Shown here piece after piece: positions 9,262 to 19,495 of a stretch of 22,674 nt of DNA (its first letter is position 1; each line of letters starts with the position of its first letter). The notes beneath the pieces were generated by a model. The model was not told the origin of the DNA and did not search any database. It worked only from the letters and a program-made list of their open reading frames with translations. Both the position numbers and the translations under genes were made by a program. The DNA is from Phaeoceros laevis (taxonomy: Eukaryota > Anthocerotophyta > Anthocerotopsida > Notothyladales), in the NCBI GenBank assembly GCA_049999765.1, contig JBNGIQ010005193.1, positions 1 to 22,674 of the forward strand. The letters are read 5' to 3'.

Positions 9262-9288
9262 TTCTCAAAGTTCATTCTAGTAGTGCTT

Positions 9289-9332
9289 GCTGCTTACTTC
9301 TTGGTGAGCTTAATGCCTGTAGCCATAAGCGT
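9289..9332 (-). pseudogene. 44-bp copia Pol fragment between two insertions
   Basis: This sliver lies between the CTT duplication of the CACTA element and the GTTGG duplication of E1. On the - strand it reads LMATGIKLTK, the usual copia segment between the RT motifs and the PYKAAV stretch, followed by an in-frame TAA (9296-9294). Codon phase agrees with 20161 on one side and with 6511 on the other. Confidence 0.8.
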
Positions 9333-9337
9333 GTTGG

Positions 9338-10172
9338 TGTAGTAACCTAGGGCAAAGTTTATCCCCTTCGTTGTCGTAGTACAAGGGGTTTCGTTCCCAC
9401 AGAGAACTCAATGGGAAGAGCAACAGACTAAACAGACACTAAATACAACTAAAACCACCAAAACCCCGGTTAAGCCACTTGACATGGTACAGAAACTACC
9501 CCCATCGTCGCCAACGGCCGTTCCCTGGGAGTACTCCACTCCAACACTCTCCAACCCGTAGCCGATGAACCCTTCAGCACAGCAGACGTCTCGTCCTGCG
9601 CACAATCCTCAAGTTCGCCTTACGCTTCCCGTATCGTACCACCACGGACACCCTTCTACACGACAGACGGCCTCCCGTCTGGTCGGCGATCCTCAGGTGC
9701 ACCCGTCACGTACCACCGGCGCCAGAACTTCTGCGCCTCCGTCCTTGTGTCGCTTGACAAACCCAGGGGTGTTTTGGGGGCGATTAAGCTCCCCCCACGG
9801 TCGTACCCGTCTGACCTCCTAGAGCCCTACTCCTACCACAGCAACCACCAGATTGTAGACAACATTTGTAACCCCCACCAGAGCAACATGATCGCCAAAC
9901 ATAGCAACGGACACTCCCAGTCCTTCATCCTAACTAACTATCTAGATGGAACGACGCTATGGAACCTTCCGGCGCTCCACCCTCCAAAGTAGCCAAAGCA
10001 CCTCTCGGGAGTGTTTCTCGCCTACTCAGTCCTCCAACCTGCATCCTATACTGAAAAGTTATGGTGGTGTTCTACTCCGCCGCTGTCACCAGCCTTCCAG
10101 ACACCAAGTGGCTCCAAGGTTCCCGGCCGCGAAGAGATGTTGTCCAACTCGAGCTCTACTGCAGAGCAGTAC
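9338..10172. repeat. Left block of E1, related to 10173-10889 of E2
   Basis: The two blocks align along their length: GGGGTTTCGTTCCCAC near 9386 and 10211, CTCGTCCTGC near 9590 and 10459, and CTACTGCAGAGCAGTAC ending at 10172 versus CTACAGAGTAGTAC ending at 10889. The E1 copy is about 118 bp longer. They appear as a direct tandem pair only because E2 inserted at the end of this block. No gene is recognised in either copy. Confidence 0.8.
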
Positions 10173-11145
10173 TGTAGCAACCCAGGGTAGAATCTATTCC
10201 CAAATCTATCGTAGTATGAGGGGTTTCGTTCCCACAAGGAACTCAATTTGGCCAGCAACGGACTAAACAGACCCTAGATTTGCCTTTCAGGACTTGCATC
10301 CTGTCAGACACACTCAAATCCACCACGAAGCCTCGGCTTAGTCGCCTGAAACGATACAACACTACCTCCACCGTCGCCAACGACCAACCCCAGAGAATAC
10401 ATCCATCCCAGCATCTCGCAACCCTTAGCCGACGAGCTCTTCAGCACAGCGGACTTCTCGTCCTGCCCACAATCCTCAGACTCGTCCCACGCCTTTGTCT
10501 TGTATCACTTGGCAAATCCCCAAGGTTTTCTGAGGGTGTTTGGCTTTCCTCATGGCCGCACCTGACACGCCTCCTAAAGCCACAAGTCGTTTAGGGGACC
10601 TTCTAAGGGCTTTCCCCAGGGTCACTTGCTGAACCACACTGAAGCCCTAATCTACGCCAACATCCACCAGATCGTTGACACCAATAAGAGAATCCACCAT
10701 AACAACATAAGGACCAAACACAATAACGGGCACTCCAGGCCCTGCATCCTAGCTACCTAAACTGCCAATGAGATGTTGTGGCGATGGCCTAGTGAGCTGC
10801 TGTCACCAGCGTTCGGCTCACCACCCGGCTCCAACGTTTCTGGCCGCGAAGGTACGAGCACTCCACTTGCGCACACTACAGAGTAGTACCGCCGCCAACT
10901 GGGATCTCTGCCGTGGACGGAACGGATGTCCCTAACGACTCGGACCTAGGAGATCTGCAGACCTCTACGCTGTTTCGCACGACAAGCAAGCGACAAACCT
11001 TGGGTGCCAGCCGCATGGTGCGAACGACGAGCCTACGCATCCGCACGGGGTACAAGTGTGGCAGCACCAGGGGGGTGGAGAGCTCTAGCTCCCACTCCTG
11101 GAAAGACTAGGCACAACAATGACACTGAATTAAGAGAGAGGTGAA

Positions 11146-11232
11146 CATATATAGTGTGAGGGCGGACCACTTCACTCTAGGCTAGGAAATCTGCACCTCA
11201 TTGGTCAGCAAGATTTCCTAAAATCCTATTGG
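11146..11232 (-). promoter_or_regulatory. Candidate promoter of the E family (two CCAAT boxes and TATA)
   Basis: On the - strand CCAAT lies at 11232-11228 and 11204-11200 and TATATAT at about 11153-11147, giving usual CCAAT-to-TATA spacing and a start near 11120. The first box sits in an inverted repeat TAGGAAATCT (11183-11192) / AGATTTCCTA (11211-11220). E1 keeps both CCAAT boxes (15983-15987, 15955-15959) and the inverted repeat (15938-15947, 15966-15975), but its TATA is changed to CATATG (about 15904). If this is an LTR promoter, the element reads on the - strand and the left block would be R/U5. Confidence 0.5.
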
Positions 11233-11434
11233 TCCACCTTACACTACCCTATCCTATCTCTCCTAGATAAGGCGGGGCCCTTTCTCAACTTAACCCTTAT
11301 TAATTAAACTAACTACTCACTTATTTATAGCAGTTCGTATTACCACGGACTATAATTTATGGCTATGAAATCAAAACATACAATACGACAAACCACACTT
11401 AGGATTCTAATGACCTTACAAGGCCGTTTCGTAC

Positions 11435-12904
11435 TCAAGCCCTTCCTGTTCCGTTGCCGTTGGCTTCAGTAGTCATCCTCGTCGGAGCAGCTTTGTTGCT
11501 TCCTGCCACTAGCATGACCTGTGACTCTCCATTCGGATCTGCTGAATCATCTGAATCGTTCGAATCATCTGAATCATCTGATTCGTCCAAATCATCTGAA
11601 TCGTCCGAATCATCTGAAGAGGAATCCTCTTCTGACTCGTCAGATTCTACACCCAAGATCATCTCTATCATGGCTTCCGTGTTGGCTCGCCACATCTGGT
11701 ACGAAGACTCCAGAATTTTGTGACTACGCTCCCAACCTTCCGCAATAGTGTTCCTCTAGAGTTTGTCCCCTCCAAGCTTTTCCTCAAGTGCTACCAACTT
11801 GACGTTCGCCTCCGCCAAGCTCATAGCCCGTTGCTCCATACGGTCATAGACCTTCAGTAAATCCTTGGTCATATCCAACCATAGTCGCTTGGACGTTGCT
11901 TTCTCCTCTGCTACGAGCCCCTTTTGCTTGGCTACCTCGACCGTCAAGTCCTCAGCCTGAGCCTTCTTCATTGGCGTATCGTCCTTCCTCTTGACCTTCC
12001 GCACCGTTTCATTCTTCTCCCCCTTGCCCTTGCCTGATACTTCCTTCGATGCCCGTTTCCGTATGATAGGCCTAGGTACCGGTGACCGTATGGTCAATGC
12101 CGAAGCTTGCTTGATTGCAGACTGCAGACTGGCCTCATCATCCGGGGTCCACACACCATATGCCTTATAGACGAACATAATCAACGGAGTCAGAAGACAT
12201 GTTGCATCATTCTTCATCTTCTTCATATGTTTCTAGAAGAAGCGATAAAAGGTAGCCCTCCAATCCACTTGCTTCTTGTACACCAGGACATACAATAGAG
12301 TTATGGCCAACTCCTTGCTGACGGCACCCCTGGAGTGGGCACAAGTTAGGCAATGCAGAACTTAACCCAACGGCCGTCCTTCTTCTAGGGAAAATTGGTT
12401 CAGGGGCCATCCGTTTCCTATCTTACATGATCCGCCAAACCATTCTTCCATGTCAAACTTAGCCACGGGCATGGCATACATGGACAGCCCTTCCCTCTCC
12501 GTCTCAGGCCGGTTCAAGGCCTTACGGAAATGGGATGCAGTCCATAACGTAGGATTGTCCCGTACCGTCTTACCATGCGTGCGCTCGAACCAAGCACGCT
12601 CAAACTCCGAGATTAGAGGCTGGCTCCTCACAGTCAAGTCTTCTAACAGGAATGCCAATCCATATTTCTCCGCGACGGGTTTCACCGCCTCCAAGTCCAC
12701 CTGCGACACTGGCAAAGGCGCTGCTATCAAGTTCCATGAATTCCCTGGTTCCGTCCTCCTCTTCTTCTTCTTGGACATCTTCAGGGCAGTTTTTGGAACC
12801 TCCAAGGCTGCCGTCCTATTACTCCCTGGTGCAGCCCGTCCCTTGATGTTTCCCCCCGGACTCGACATGGCACCGTTAACCAGTTGGTACAGCCTTAAAT
12901 CCAT
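11435..12904 (-). pseudogene. E2 central gene: plant-transposon-like protein with acidic tail, broken by stops
   Basis: One - strand frame runs from the Met at 12904 to TGA/TAG-free coding, interrupted only by TAA 12364-12362, TAG 12235-12233 and TAG 11758-11756, and ends at 11435. It probably begins further upstream: the same frame reads back past TGA 12961-12959 and TGA 12982-12980 to about 13060. Order: basic KKKKRR near residue 46, a globular part with FERAWFERTHGKTVRDNP and W-TASHFRKALNRPE, a hydrophobic part ITLLYVLVYKKQVDWR and LLTPLIMFVYKAYGVW, a Lys-rich coiled-coil-like part, then a Ser/Asp tail and GNGTGRA. The middle weakly recalls the 'putative plant transposon protein' domain; that is tentative. 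E1 keeps only the last codons (near 16190-16228). Confidence 0.55.
11530..11640 (-). repeat. Hexamer repeat coding the Ser/Asp tail
   Basis: Repeats of ATCTGA/TTCGAA type (CATCTGAATCGTCCGAATC and variants) run for about 110 bases and encode DDSDD-type acidic repeats on the - strand, in frame with the E2 gene. The opposite strand is also open and reads as Ser/Glu. Confidence 0.75.
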
Positions 12905-12984
12905 GGGATTACTAACAAGAAATTCCTCCCTTAGCCTTGTCCTTGTTGCCCTCTCATATCATGTATACACAGCCTCCAGTCAGT

Positions 12985-15158
12985 CCCTGAGAAAAGCTAA
13001 AACAATCCAACGCCTCCTTAGACTTAGCGCACCGTATTTCTTGCAACCGTGGGACAGGGCCAAGCCAACTCAATAAAGAAGGACACTCAAGCAAGGGGAA
13101 AGATCCCTGCCCCACCAATGCACCCTTCCTACAGCAACCCTGCAGTCAGCTCAACCTGTACCACCCCTCGTAATCCAACAGAGAGCATGGCCTGATCAAC
13201 TGCTCTCCACCTAGACAGTTTACCTAGCCAGCATTTTTAAACAAGGATTTAAAAAGACGCAGAAACCTTCCTGTACCGTTCTCAAGTGGTCTTGGACCCG
13301 TGCTGCTGGCCTGATGATGGTGCCACCAGCCCTGCTGTCCCACCAAATGGTCAGACCATGGCCCGGTCAACACACCAAAAATTAATCGCCATGCCTTGCG
13401 CCAGAATGCTCCGCCAGTTTAGCCAACACTTAAAAAACGTAATCCCCACGCCCACGGCCACAACCTTGGTACCTGGCCGGGTCACTTGGTTACATGAATA
13501 ATGAGTCCCTCTCCTTGCTCTAGATGATCCGGCTATGGTGCAACGCCATCTAAGTGGCCATGCCTTGGCCTTCAAATAAAGGAAATATTAACTCCTTGTA
13601 CAGCGCCACCCCTGACCGGTCCCGCCAAGCTGTCAGGCCATAGCTAGCATCTCAAGGAAAAAGTTAAAAACGCACAGAACCTTCATGCGCTTCTTCCTTC
13701 ACTCACACGTGAGGGTTTGGAGGCATGTGTGATCATTAAACAAATGTTCTCCTCATGCCATATATGCATGGCCTAGCCCAATTGTGGCGCCATTCATGTA
13801 CAACCCTGGCCAGTACCGAAATTAATGAAACACAATGCCATTACCATGAAAGCATGTACCTCTCCAGTCTGGATGGGTTGCGCCCACAACCATACTCTTT
13901 TAATAAAATATTTAGCGCCTAAATATGGCCATGGGGCAAACCCTCGCCTTCATGCATATGTGCTTACACCCTTGTGGCCTGGGGACTGTGCTGGTGATCT
14001 AATGATAGCACCACCAGCCCGGCTATCCCACCTAGTGGTCAGAGTATGGCCAGGAGTACCATAATCAAGAACATAAAAGGACCGCAAGACTTGCGCCATC
14101 CTTTAATTAGAAAATGCTTCCTTCATGATCTTTCGGTACGCCGTATGTCATACTACAGCTGGTACAGTAGCAAGACCCGGTCTGGCTACACCCACATGTG
14201 TCCCCACGGGCTGCTGGACAGCATCACAAGTAAACAAATTAAAAATGCGCCAAGTCCTCATGTGCTTCCTCATTTACTCACTGCTAATGATGGCAGCCAC
14301 CATGAAAAGAAAGATGCCTTGTGTCTCTCTACGTTTGTCCATATTCTGGTGCAATCGCATAGCCTCCCCACCTGGCATGGCCCATGGATTGGAGGATAAA
14401 AAAAATGTATAAACCCCTCTTGCACGCCTACTCCTTTGCAGCCATGGGCTCAATTAAAATACTGTGTACCACCTTGGGGTTCATGCTATGGAGTGCCATG
14501 GAGCGCAAGAGCCTCCAGCCACCATTAATTAAAAGAAATGCTCCCCATGGCCTACTGCGCCAGAAACCCCATTTGCTACGCGGTCAGGCTATGGCTAGCA
14601 TCCTTAAAATAGCATTAAATACATTCAAAACCCTCACGCACCATAGTGCTCTACCTGCTCCCCTACGGCCACATGGCTGCTGGTCCGGCCTAGCCCAGAG
14701 GTACAAAAAAATGCAAGGACCTCCACTCGCCTCCCCCTTGTGACCGCGTTACGCCCTGGGGTTGCGCCATTGTGCCATCATACACTCTCCATAGCCACGC
14801 CACACCGCCTGGCCAGCACACCTCTACAGACAGCCGTGTTCACGGTCTGCCCACCTGCAAGTCCCCCGCTTGTCGTGATCTGGCCGGCCTGGCCTTATGT
14901 AGGTAAGAGCAGCCAAAGTTAAAAAAACAAAATCCCGCCTTGTCCTAGCAGCTGTGGAGGTGGCGGGCACGATCTGCCTGCCTACCTGGCCACCGTGGCC
15001 TGGCCACGGTCTCCACCGCTGCCCGTCCTCAAGTGCACCGCGCCGCGCCACGCCGCAGCTGCTCCCTTGTCATTCACGCTCTCTCGCCTGCCATGCTCTC
15101 CTCCATCTCCGCTCACGCTGTGTCACTAGAGCTCTCCACGTCGTTCCGTTCCCAACAA
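12985..15158. other. Right part of E2: diverged repeats, no recognised gene
   Basis: Many short + strand ORFs here lack family features. The stretch is a mosaic of diverged copies of shared motifs, for example GCACCACCAGCCC followed by GGTCAGAGTATGGCC at 14008-14052, with a relative at 13319-13364 about 690 bp earlier. The segment 13990-14410 is matched closely by 18200-18620 in E1. The TTCACTCACACGTGAGGGTTTGG block at 13698 matches 18637 in E1. Confidence 0.6.
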
Positions 15159-15168
15159 TGGAGAGGAT

Positions 15169-15224
15169 AGGGAGGGAGAGGAGAGGAGAGGAAAAGGAAA
15201 AGGAAAAAGGGAGAGGGGAGAAAA
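15169..15224. repeat. 56-nt uninterrupted purine tract in E2
   Basis: Only A and G from 15169 to 15224, built of GAGAGG and GGAAAA units. E1 has a matching tract at 19421-19495 with one T at 19455. It is conserved in position, about 420 bp from the right end in E2 and 660 bp in E1. No LTR start follows it, so it is not an obvious second-strand primer. Confidence 0.8.
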
Positions 15225-15261
15225 TAAAATAATAAGAAAACCCTCACTTCATGGATGGGGT

Positions 15262-15500
15262 TTTGCCATGTGGCATTATATCTACAAACTTTACCATACA
15301 TAGGATTCCATGTCCCAAACCCTTGGGCATGAATATGGACATCTCAAACCCTCATGAATGGGGTTCCACATCGACGAATGTGAACTCAACATCCCATGCC
15401 ATGGCCACATGGCCACACATGCTCGGACATATCCTACACATGCCACCATACCACTGCCACATGTTCCAGACATGTGTGACACATCTCCACATGCCCATAG
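15262..15500. repeat. CACATG/ACATGT-rich subterminal zone
   Basis: The right 400 bp of E2 has at least six CACATG hexamers (for example GCCACATGGCC, CTACACATGCC, TCCACATGCCC). E1 shows the same richness in 19580-19970 (GTCACATGTCC, CCACATGTAG, TGACATGTGG). No gene is seen. It may be a subterminal protein-binding array. Confidence 0.55.
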
Positions 15501-15937
15501 ATTAGTCTTTCACTAACCACCATCATTTAATTAATTAGATAATTAATTAGCTAATGGTAAGTTAGCCATTATTGCAAAAGCTTAACTGTTTATTCAACAA
15601 AACAAAAAAAAAACTCTAGTATTATTAAAACAAGTAGGTCACCACAAGTACCGCCGCCATTGGAGATCCCAGCCAGGAATGGAGCCAAACTCCTCACCAC
15701 CTGGACCTAGGGGACCTGCAGACTTCTACTCCGCCTCCTGCATCAAGTCAGAACCGCGCAACTTCTGGGGACCAGCAGCATGGAGCAGCACCGCGAGCCT
15801 CTACTCCACACATGTGGCAGCACCTAGGGGATGGAGAGCTTCAAGCTTCCACTCCAGAGAAGGCTAGGCATAAATGGACAATGAATTAAGAGGGAAGGGG
15901 GTACATATGTTGTTAAGTGGACCACCTCACTCTAGCC

Positions 15938-15990
15938 TAGGAAATCTGCCTCCCATTGGCCAACCAGATTTCCTAGCATCTGATTGGTCC
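15938..15990 (-). promoter_or_regulatory. E1 counterpart of the E2 promoter-like block
   Basis: TAGGAAATCT (15938-15947) and AGATTTCCTA (15966-15975) flank a CCAAT box (on the - strand), with a second CCAAT at 15987-15983. The arrangement is the same as in E2, although the surrounding bases differ. The E2 TATA is not kept. Confidence 0.5.
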
Positions 15991-16332
15991 ACCTCCCTCT
16001 ACCCTATCTCTATCCCTCTAGGATAGGGTGGGTCCCTCTTAAACATCTAACCCTTTATTTACTTGACTAATTAACTACTACTGGTTTATTAGCAGCTCGT
16101 ACTAACTACGAGCTACGGAAACCACTCAACACAAACACACAACACATAACACTTAGAGATCATAACACACCTACAAGGCCGACTTCTACTCAAGCTCTTC
16201 CCGTTCCGTTGCCGTCAACTTTAGCAGTCGATGTCCCGTAGCCGAAACGAAGTCCAACCCGTTTTCCAGCTACAAGATACGGCCCTGTGAATTTCCCAAC
16301 AGCCCGGCTTTGGTGGTAAGTCATGAAATCTG

Positions 16333-16342
16333 ACCTATATAG
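16333..16342 (+). promoter_or_regulatory. Candidate TATA box for the E1 + strand gene
   Basis: CTATATAGCCCCCC lies about 70 bp before the ATG at 16408, followed by a pyrimidine-rich leader, a usual plant core promoter layout. It lies just right of the point where E1 stops matching E2. Confidence 0.45.
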
Positions 16343-16407
16343 CCCCCCTCCCGCTGGTGCAACCCTCATTCTCGACCTCGCCTCCACTGTCTTCCATTTC
16401 TCTGCTC

Positions 16408-17175
16408 ATGGCACCGTCGAGGCCTGTTTCATCCTCCGGTAGTGGTTCCCCCAGCTATGGTCCTCCTAAGCATCCTCTCCTTCTCACGCTGCCTCAGCGA
16501 AGACAAGTGATGACGCCCCTGCCAGCTCCTTCTTCGGCGAACCCTCTGGATCACATCTTCTAGCTGTTTGGTTAGCTTCTTGCTGATCCAACCCCGGCCG
16601 AGCTCTATCGCCAACAAGCTGCAATGACCTAGCTCCAATTGCTACAAGGTGCCCTTCCCCGCGAAGGACAACGTCTAACTGCCGAGGACCGCGCACGGGC
16701 TCGCACAAGCTGGACAACATACCTGCAGCCCATTCCAGAAGGCACACTCAGGGATTTGGCTACAGCAACTCACGAGGCAACTGCGAGGATTCAAGAGTTC
16801 CAAGCAGTCTGTGCTTCCATCCATGTTCCGCGCTCCCAGTTCGTTTATTGTGAGGACTTCATCATCCTCCTCCATGATGCGGATGATTTCTTCCAAGCGT
16901 TCCTTCTTGCTCCGGAGGAGCTAGTTCTTCACAGGCCTCAGCAAGGTATACTCTCTCCAACAAGCCCGTTGGACCTTGTTCCAGAAGATGCGCCCTTGCA
17001 TGCCGCCGCCTGCCTAGGTCAACTGCGCTGGCCACCGATCACTGCCCAGCTTGAGGCACAGCTAGCACATGTCACGCCTCCTTCTACTCTCCCGCTCATG
17101 ACTCCTCACGCTCCGGATGACATTGCTCCTCCATCTGGCGATCGCGCTGTGGCTCCTTACCTCAACTTCCCATAG
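16408..17175 (+). pseudogene. E1 central gene: gag-like unknown protein, three in-frame TAG stops
   Basis: One + strand frame runs from ATG 16408 to TAG 17173-17175, interrupted by TAG at 16561-16563, 16573-16575 and 16630-16632. Each could be a former CAG (Gln), giving a protein of about 255 residues. The N terminus is Pro/Ser-rich (MAPSRPVSSSGSGSPSYGPP); the middle is helical and charged with PAELYRQQAAM, LTAEDRARARTSW and THEATARIQEFQAV; the C-terminal third is Pro-rich. The layout recalls a retrotransposon gag, but I see no zinc knuckle and no known domain. It is on the opposite strand from the E2 gene and unrelated to it, yet sits at the equivalent place in the element. A weaker alternative is a captured host fragment. 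Confidence 0.45.
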
Positions 17176-18950
17176 TGTCGAAGGTCCGTGCTTCAGAATG
17201 TGAATACTCCAGTGTCGCAGTGTAGTCTAGGCTTGCCAGTCACTTGGGCATGACGCCGTGTGACCCTTGTACCGATAGCTGTTGCGCCAATCCTTGTGAT
17301 AAAGCTTCCTTCAGAGTTCTCCTTTGAGAAGGAATTTCGTCCTCCAACAGTTCCACAAATTAGTAGCAAGTCAAAACCCTGTTGGAGCGAAATCCCCTTT
17401 TGGCCTCGTCCTTGTCCTCCGGTACGTTCCTGGTGCTCACTTAGTCTATCCAGACACCGGCACCAACTTCCACCACCAGCTAGCCGGCCTTCCAACAGAA
17501 TAATAATAAAATTAGAGCAACTGGAATCTGGACAGCCCCTTAATAGAGTAATTAAGGGAGCATTAAAAAGAGAGCAGAGAGGAATTCCCTCGTTGCCGTG
17601 CCTTGGCCACAAGCCCACACGGTGTCACCGTAGATAAAGAAGAGCTAAACCATGGTCCCTCATGATGACTTGTTGATGGTGCCACCACCTGTCTGGCCTG
17701 TCACCTTAAAAACGTAATCCCGCCTTCTCTTCCCCAAAACCGTGGGAAGTAGCCAGGCGATCAGACCCAACCTGGTTGCTGTCACGGCCTGACCGTGCTT
17801 CTTGAATCACGTTAGCAGCCACTCACAAGAAGAATGATTTTAAAAGGACCTCCCCTGGCTACAGTCGGTTCCACAATGCCTACCCTTAGCTCACATGGCT
17901 AGCACTTGAGAGTGTACTATCCATGACCAAGTCGCGTCATAGCCCAGGATGTCATTAGAACAATGCCCACAAGTAATTGGGCTAGCACAAAAGTTAGCAA
18001 AAAAAACACAGCGCCACCTGTCCACCCGCTGCTATGGTAGCATGGGTTGACTGCCAACCCGGCCTGGCCACCATCATGAACGGGTTGCTAGCCCACTGTC
18101 CCGAGCATAGCCTCAATTAAAATAATGCATGAACCTCTAGCCTGCATTGCACCATGGTGCTAAGCCATAACTAAAAATTAATGAGCTCCCTTGTGGCCCG
18201 TCCTGGTGGCCTAATGTTAGCACCATAAGCCCGGCTGTCCAGCCTAGTGGTCAGAGTATGGCCAGGAATACCGTAATCAACAACATAAAAAGACCGCAAG
18301 ATTTGCGCCACCCTTCAATTTAGAAAATGCTTCCTTCATGATCTCCTGGTACGCCGTACCTCATACTCCAGTTGCTACGGTAGCACAACCCGGTCTGGCT
18401 ACATCCACATGTGTCCCCACGGGCTGCTGGACCAGTCTACGGCCAAGTAAACAAATTAAAAATGCGCCAAGCCCTCCATTCACTCACTGCTAATGATGGC
18501 AGCCATCATGAAAAAAAGAATGCCTTGTGTCTTTCTACGTCTGTCCAAGTGCTGCTACAATCACACGGGCTCCCTGCTAATATAACTCATGGCTAGAAGA
18601 TAAAAAAATGTATAAACCCTTTGTACGCCTCTTCTTGCACTCACGCGCGAGGGTTTGGGGCACACATGTATGCTCCACAACAATAAAAAGATGCTCCTCC
18701 CACACATTGTGTGCCGGTGGTGGTGCCACATGGTCTGGTTCTGCACCCACAATGATCAAAACATTTCTAACCCTTGTGCTCCATGACCTTTATCATTGTA
18801 GCCATAAAAAGTAGCCATAAAAAGTACTCATAAACATGGTGCCATGTGTCTCCCTCTGTTACGGTATCACGACTTGCTGCCGGCCCAGCCTGAATACTGT
18901 CAGCATCTGGCCGCACCCAGCTATGGCCCTCAAATCATAAACTAAATAAC
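17176..18950. other. Right part of E1, first section: repeats, no recognised gene
   Basis: 17210-17330 (GTCTAGGCTTGCCAG, GCGCCAATCCTTGTGATAAAG) is found again reversed at 22550-22640 in E3. 18200-18620 matches 13990-14410 of E2. ORFs such as 17260-17637 (+) and 17193-17618 (-) overlap each other and have no family features, so I do not call them genes. Confidence 0.6.
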
Positions 18951-18957
18951 AGGAAAA

Positions 18958-19095
18958 CGTAGGTTTCGCCCTTCCTCTCCTCTTGAGCTCCCTCTCCTCA
19001 CATTTACACCATAGCGTTTTGGGGAAACCGTATGTTTCGCCCTTCCTCTCCTCTTGAGCTCCCTCTCCTCACATTTACGCCATAGCGTTATGGCC
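18958..19095. repeat. 71-bp tandem duplication in E1
   Basis: Unit 1 starts at 18958 and unit 2 at 19029; both contain TTTCGCCCTTCCTCTCCTC and CCTCACATTTAC, with few differences. E2 has no such pair in the matching region, so it arose in E1 or its lineage. Confidence 0.85.
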
Positions 19096-19420
19096 GCCCA
19101 CTCTACGGCAACATGGCCTCCTGCCTGCACGGCCTGCAGTCATAGTTGCAAGGACATTAAAAAAAACAAAAAACTTCTTTGGAGTCTGCCTCCCTAAGCC
19201 CCGCGCGCGTGTTCCCTGCTAGCAGCCAGGCCTGCCCTGGCATGTTGCTATCCGTCCTCAGGCACGCTGCGCTGCGCCGTGCACCAGTGCCTTAACACAC
19301 GCCATAGCTCGCGCCATAGCCGCATTGCTCCCGCGCCACGCCATAGCACCTTGACTGCGACACCTGCTCCACGTCATGCTCTCTACGCCACCCATTTCGT
19401 TCGCAGTGATGGAAAAGGAT

Positions 19421-19495
19421 AGGGAGGGAGAAGAAAGGGGGAAAGGAGAGAAAATGGAAAAAGGGGGAGAGAGAGAAAAGGGGAAAGGGAGAAAA
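19421..19495. repeat. Purine tract in E1
   Basis: Purines at 19421-19454 and 19456-19495, split by one T. It is the counterpart of 15169-15224 in E2; both are followed by a CCCTC...CATGGATGG stretch. Confidence 0.8.

Larger units (their letters stand above)
6515..9285. mobile_element. CACTA (En/Spm) DNA transposon inserted in the copia element
   Basis: The left end CACTAGTAGAATG (6515-6527) and the right end CATTCTAGTAGTG (9273-9285) are inverted copies with 12 of 13 matches, beginning CACTA and ending TAGTG. The 3-bp CTT occurs on both sides (6512-6514 and 9286-9288), the target duplication size of this superfamily. Both ends have dense GTAACG/CGTTAC motifs, matching the subterminal repeats known for CACTA elements. 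Removing it with one CTT rejoins the copia codons in phase. No TNPD-like transposase is visible, although 100 N hide part of the interior, so it is probably non-autonomous. Assembled length is 2771 bp including the gap. Confidence 0.88.
10173..15646. mobile_element. E2: second family member nested in E1
   Basis: It starts TGTAGCAACC (10173) and ends GGTCACCACA (15646), flanked by AGTAC on both sides (10168-10172, 15647-15651). The E1 sequence resumes at 15652 with CGCCGCC, exactly as E2 continues at 10890 after its own AGTAC (10885-10889), so E2 inserted into a relative at a site it also contains. Length is 5474 bp. Order on the + strand: left block 10173-10889, promoter-like block 10890-11434, - strand gene 11435 to about 13060, repeat-rich right part to 15646. 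No LTR pair or pol gene is seen. Confidence 0.87.

Noticed and set aside
9338-10889. Tandem LTR duplication
   Set aside because: The two related blocks are adjacent only because E2, bounded by AGTAC duplications, inserted at the end of the E1 block.
11530-11640. Possible CRISPR or satellite array
   Set aside because: It is a short hexamer repeat that codes for a Ser/Asp tail; there are no repeat-spacer units.
12450-13076. 208-codon + strand ORF
   Set aside because: It is the antisense shadow of the E2 - strand gene and shows no domain.
13825-14922. Series of 60-119 codon + strand ORFs
   Set aside because: They lie in diverged repeats of E2; the matching E1 segment does not keep the frames.
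17193-17637. Overlapping ORFs on both strands (141 and 125 codons)
   Set aside because: They overlap each other, have no domain features, and lie in non-coding repeat sequence that is shared with E3 and cut there by a deletion.
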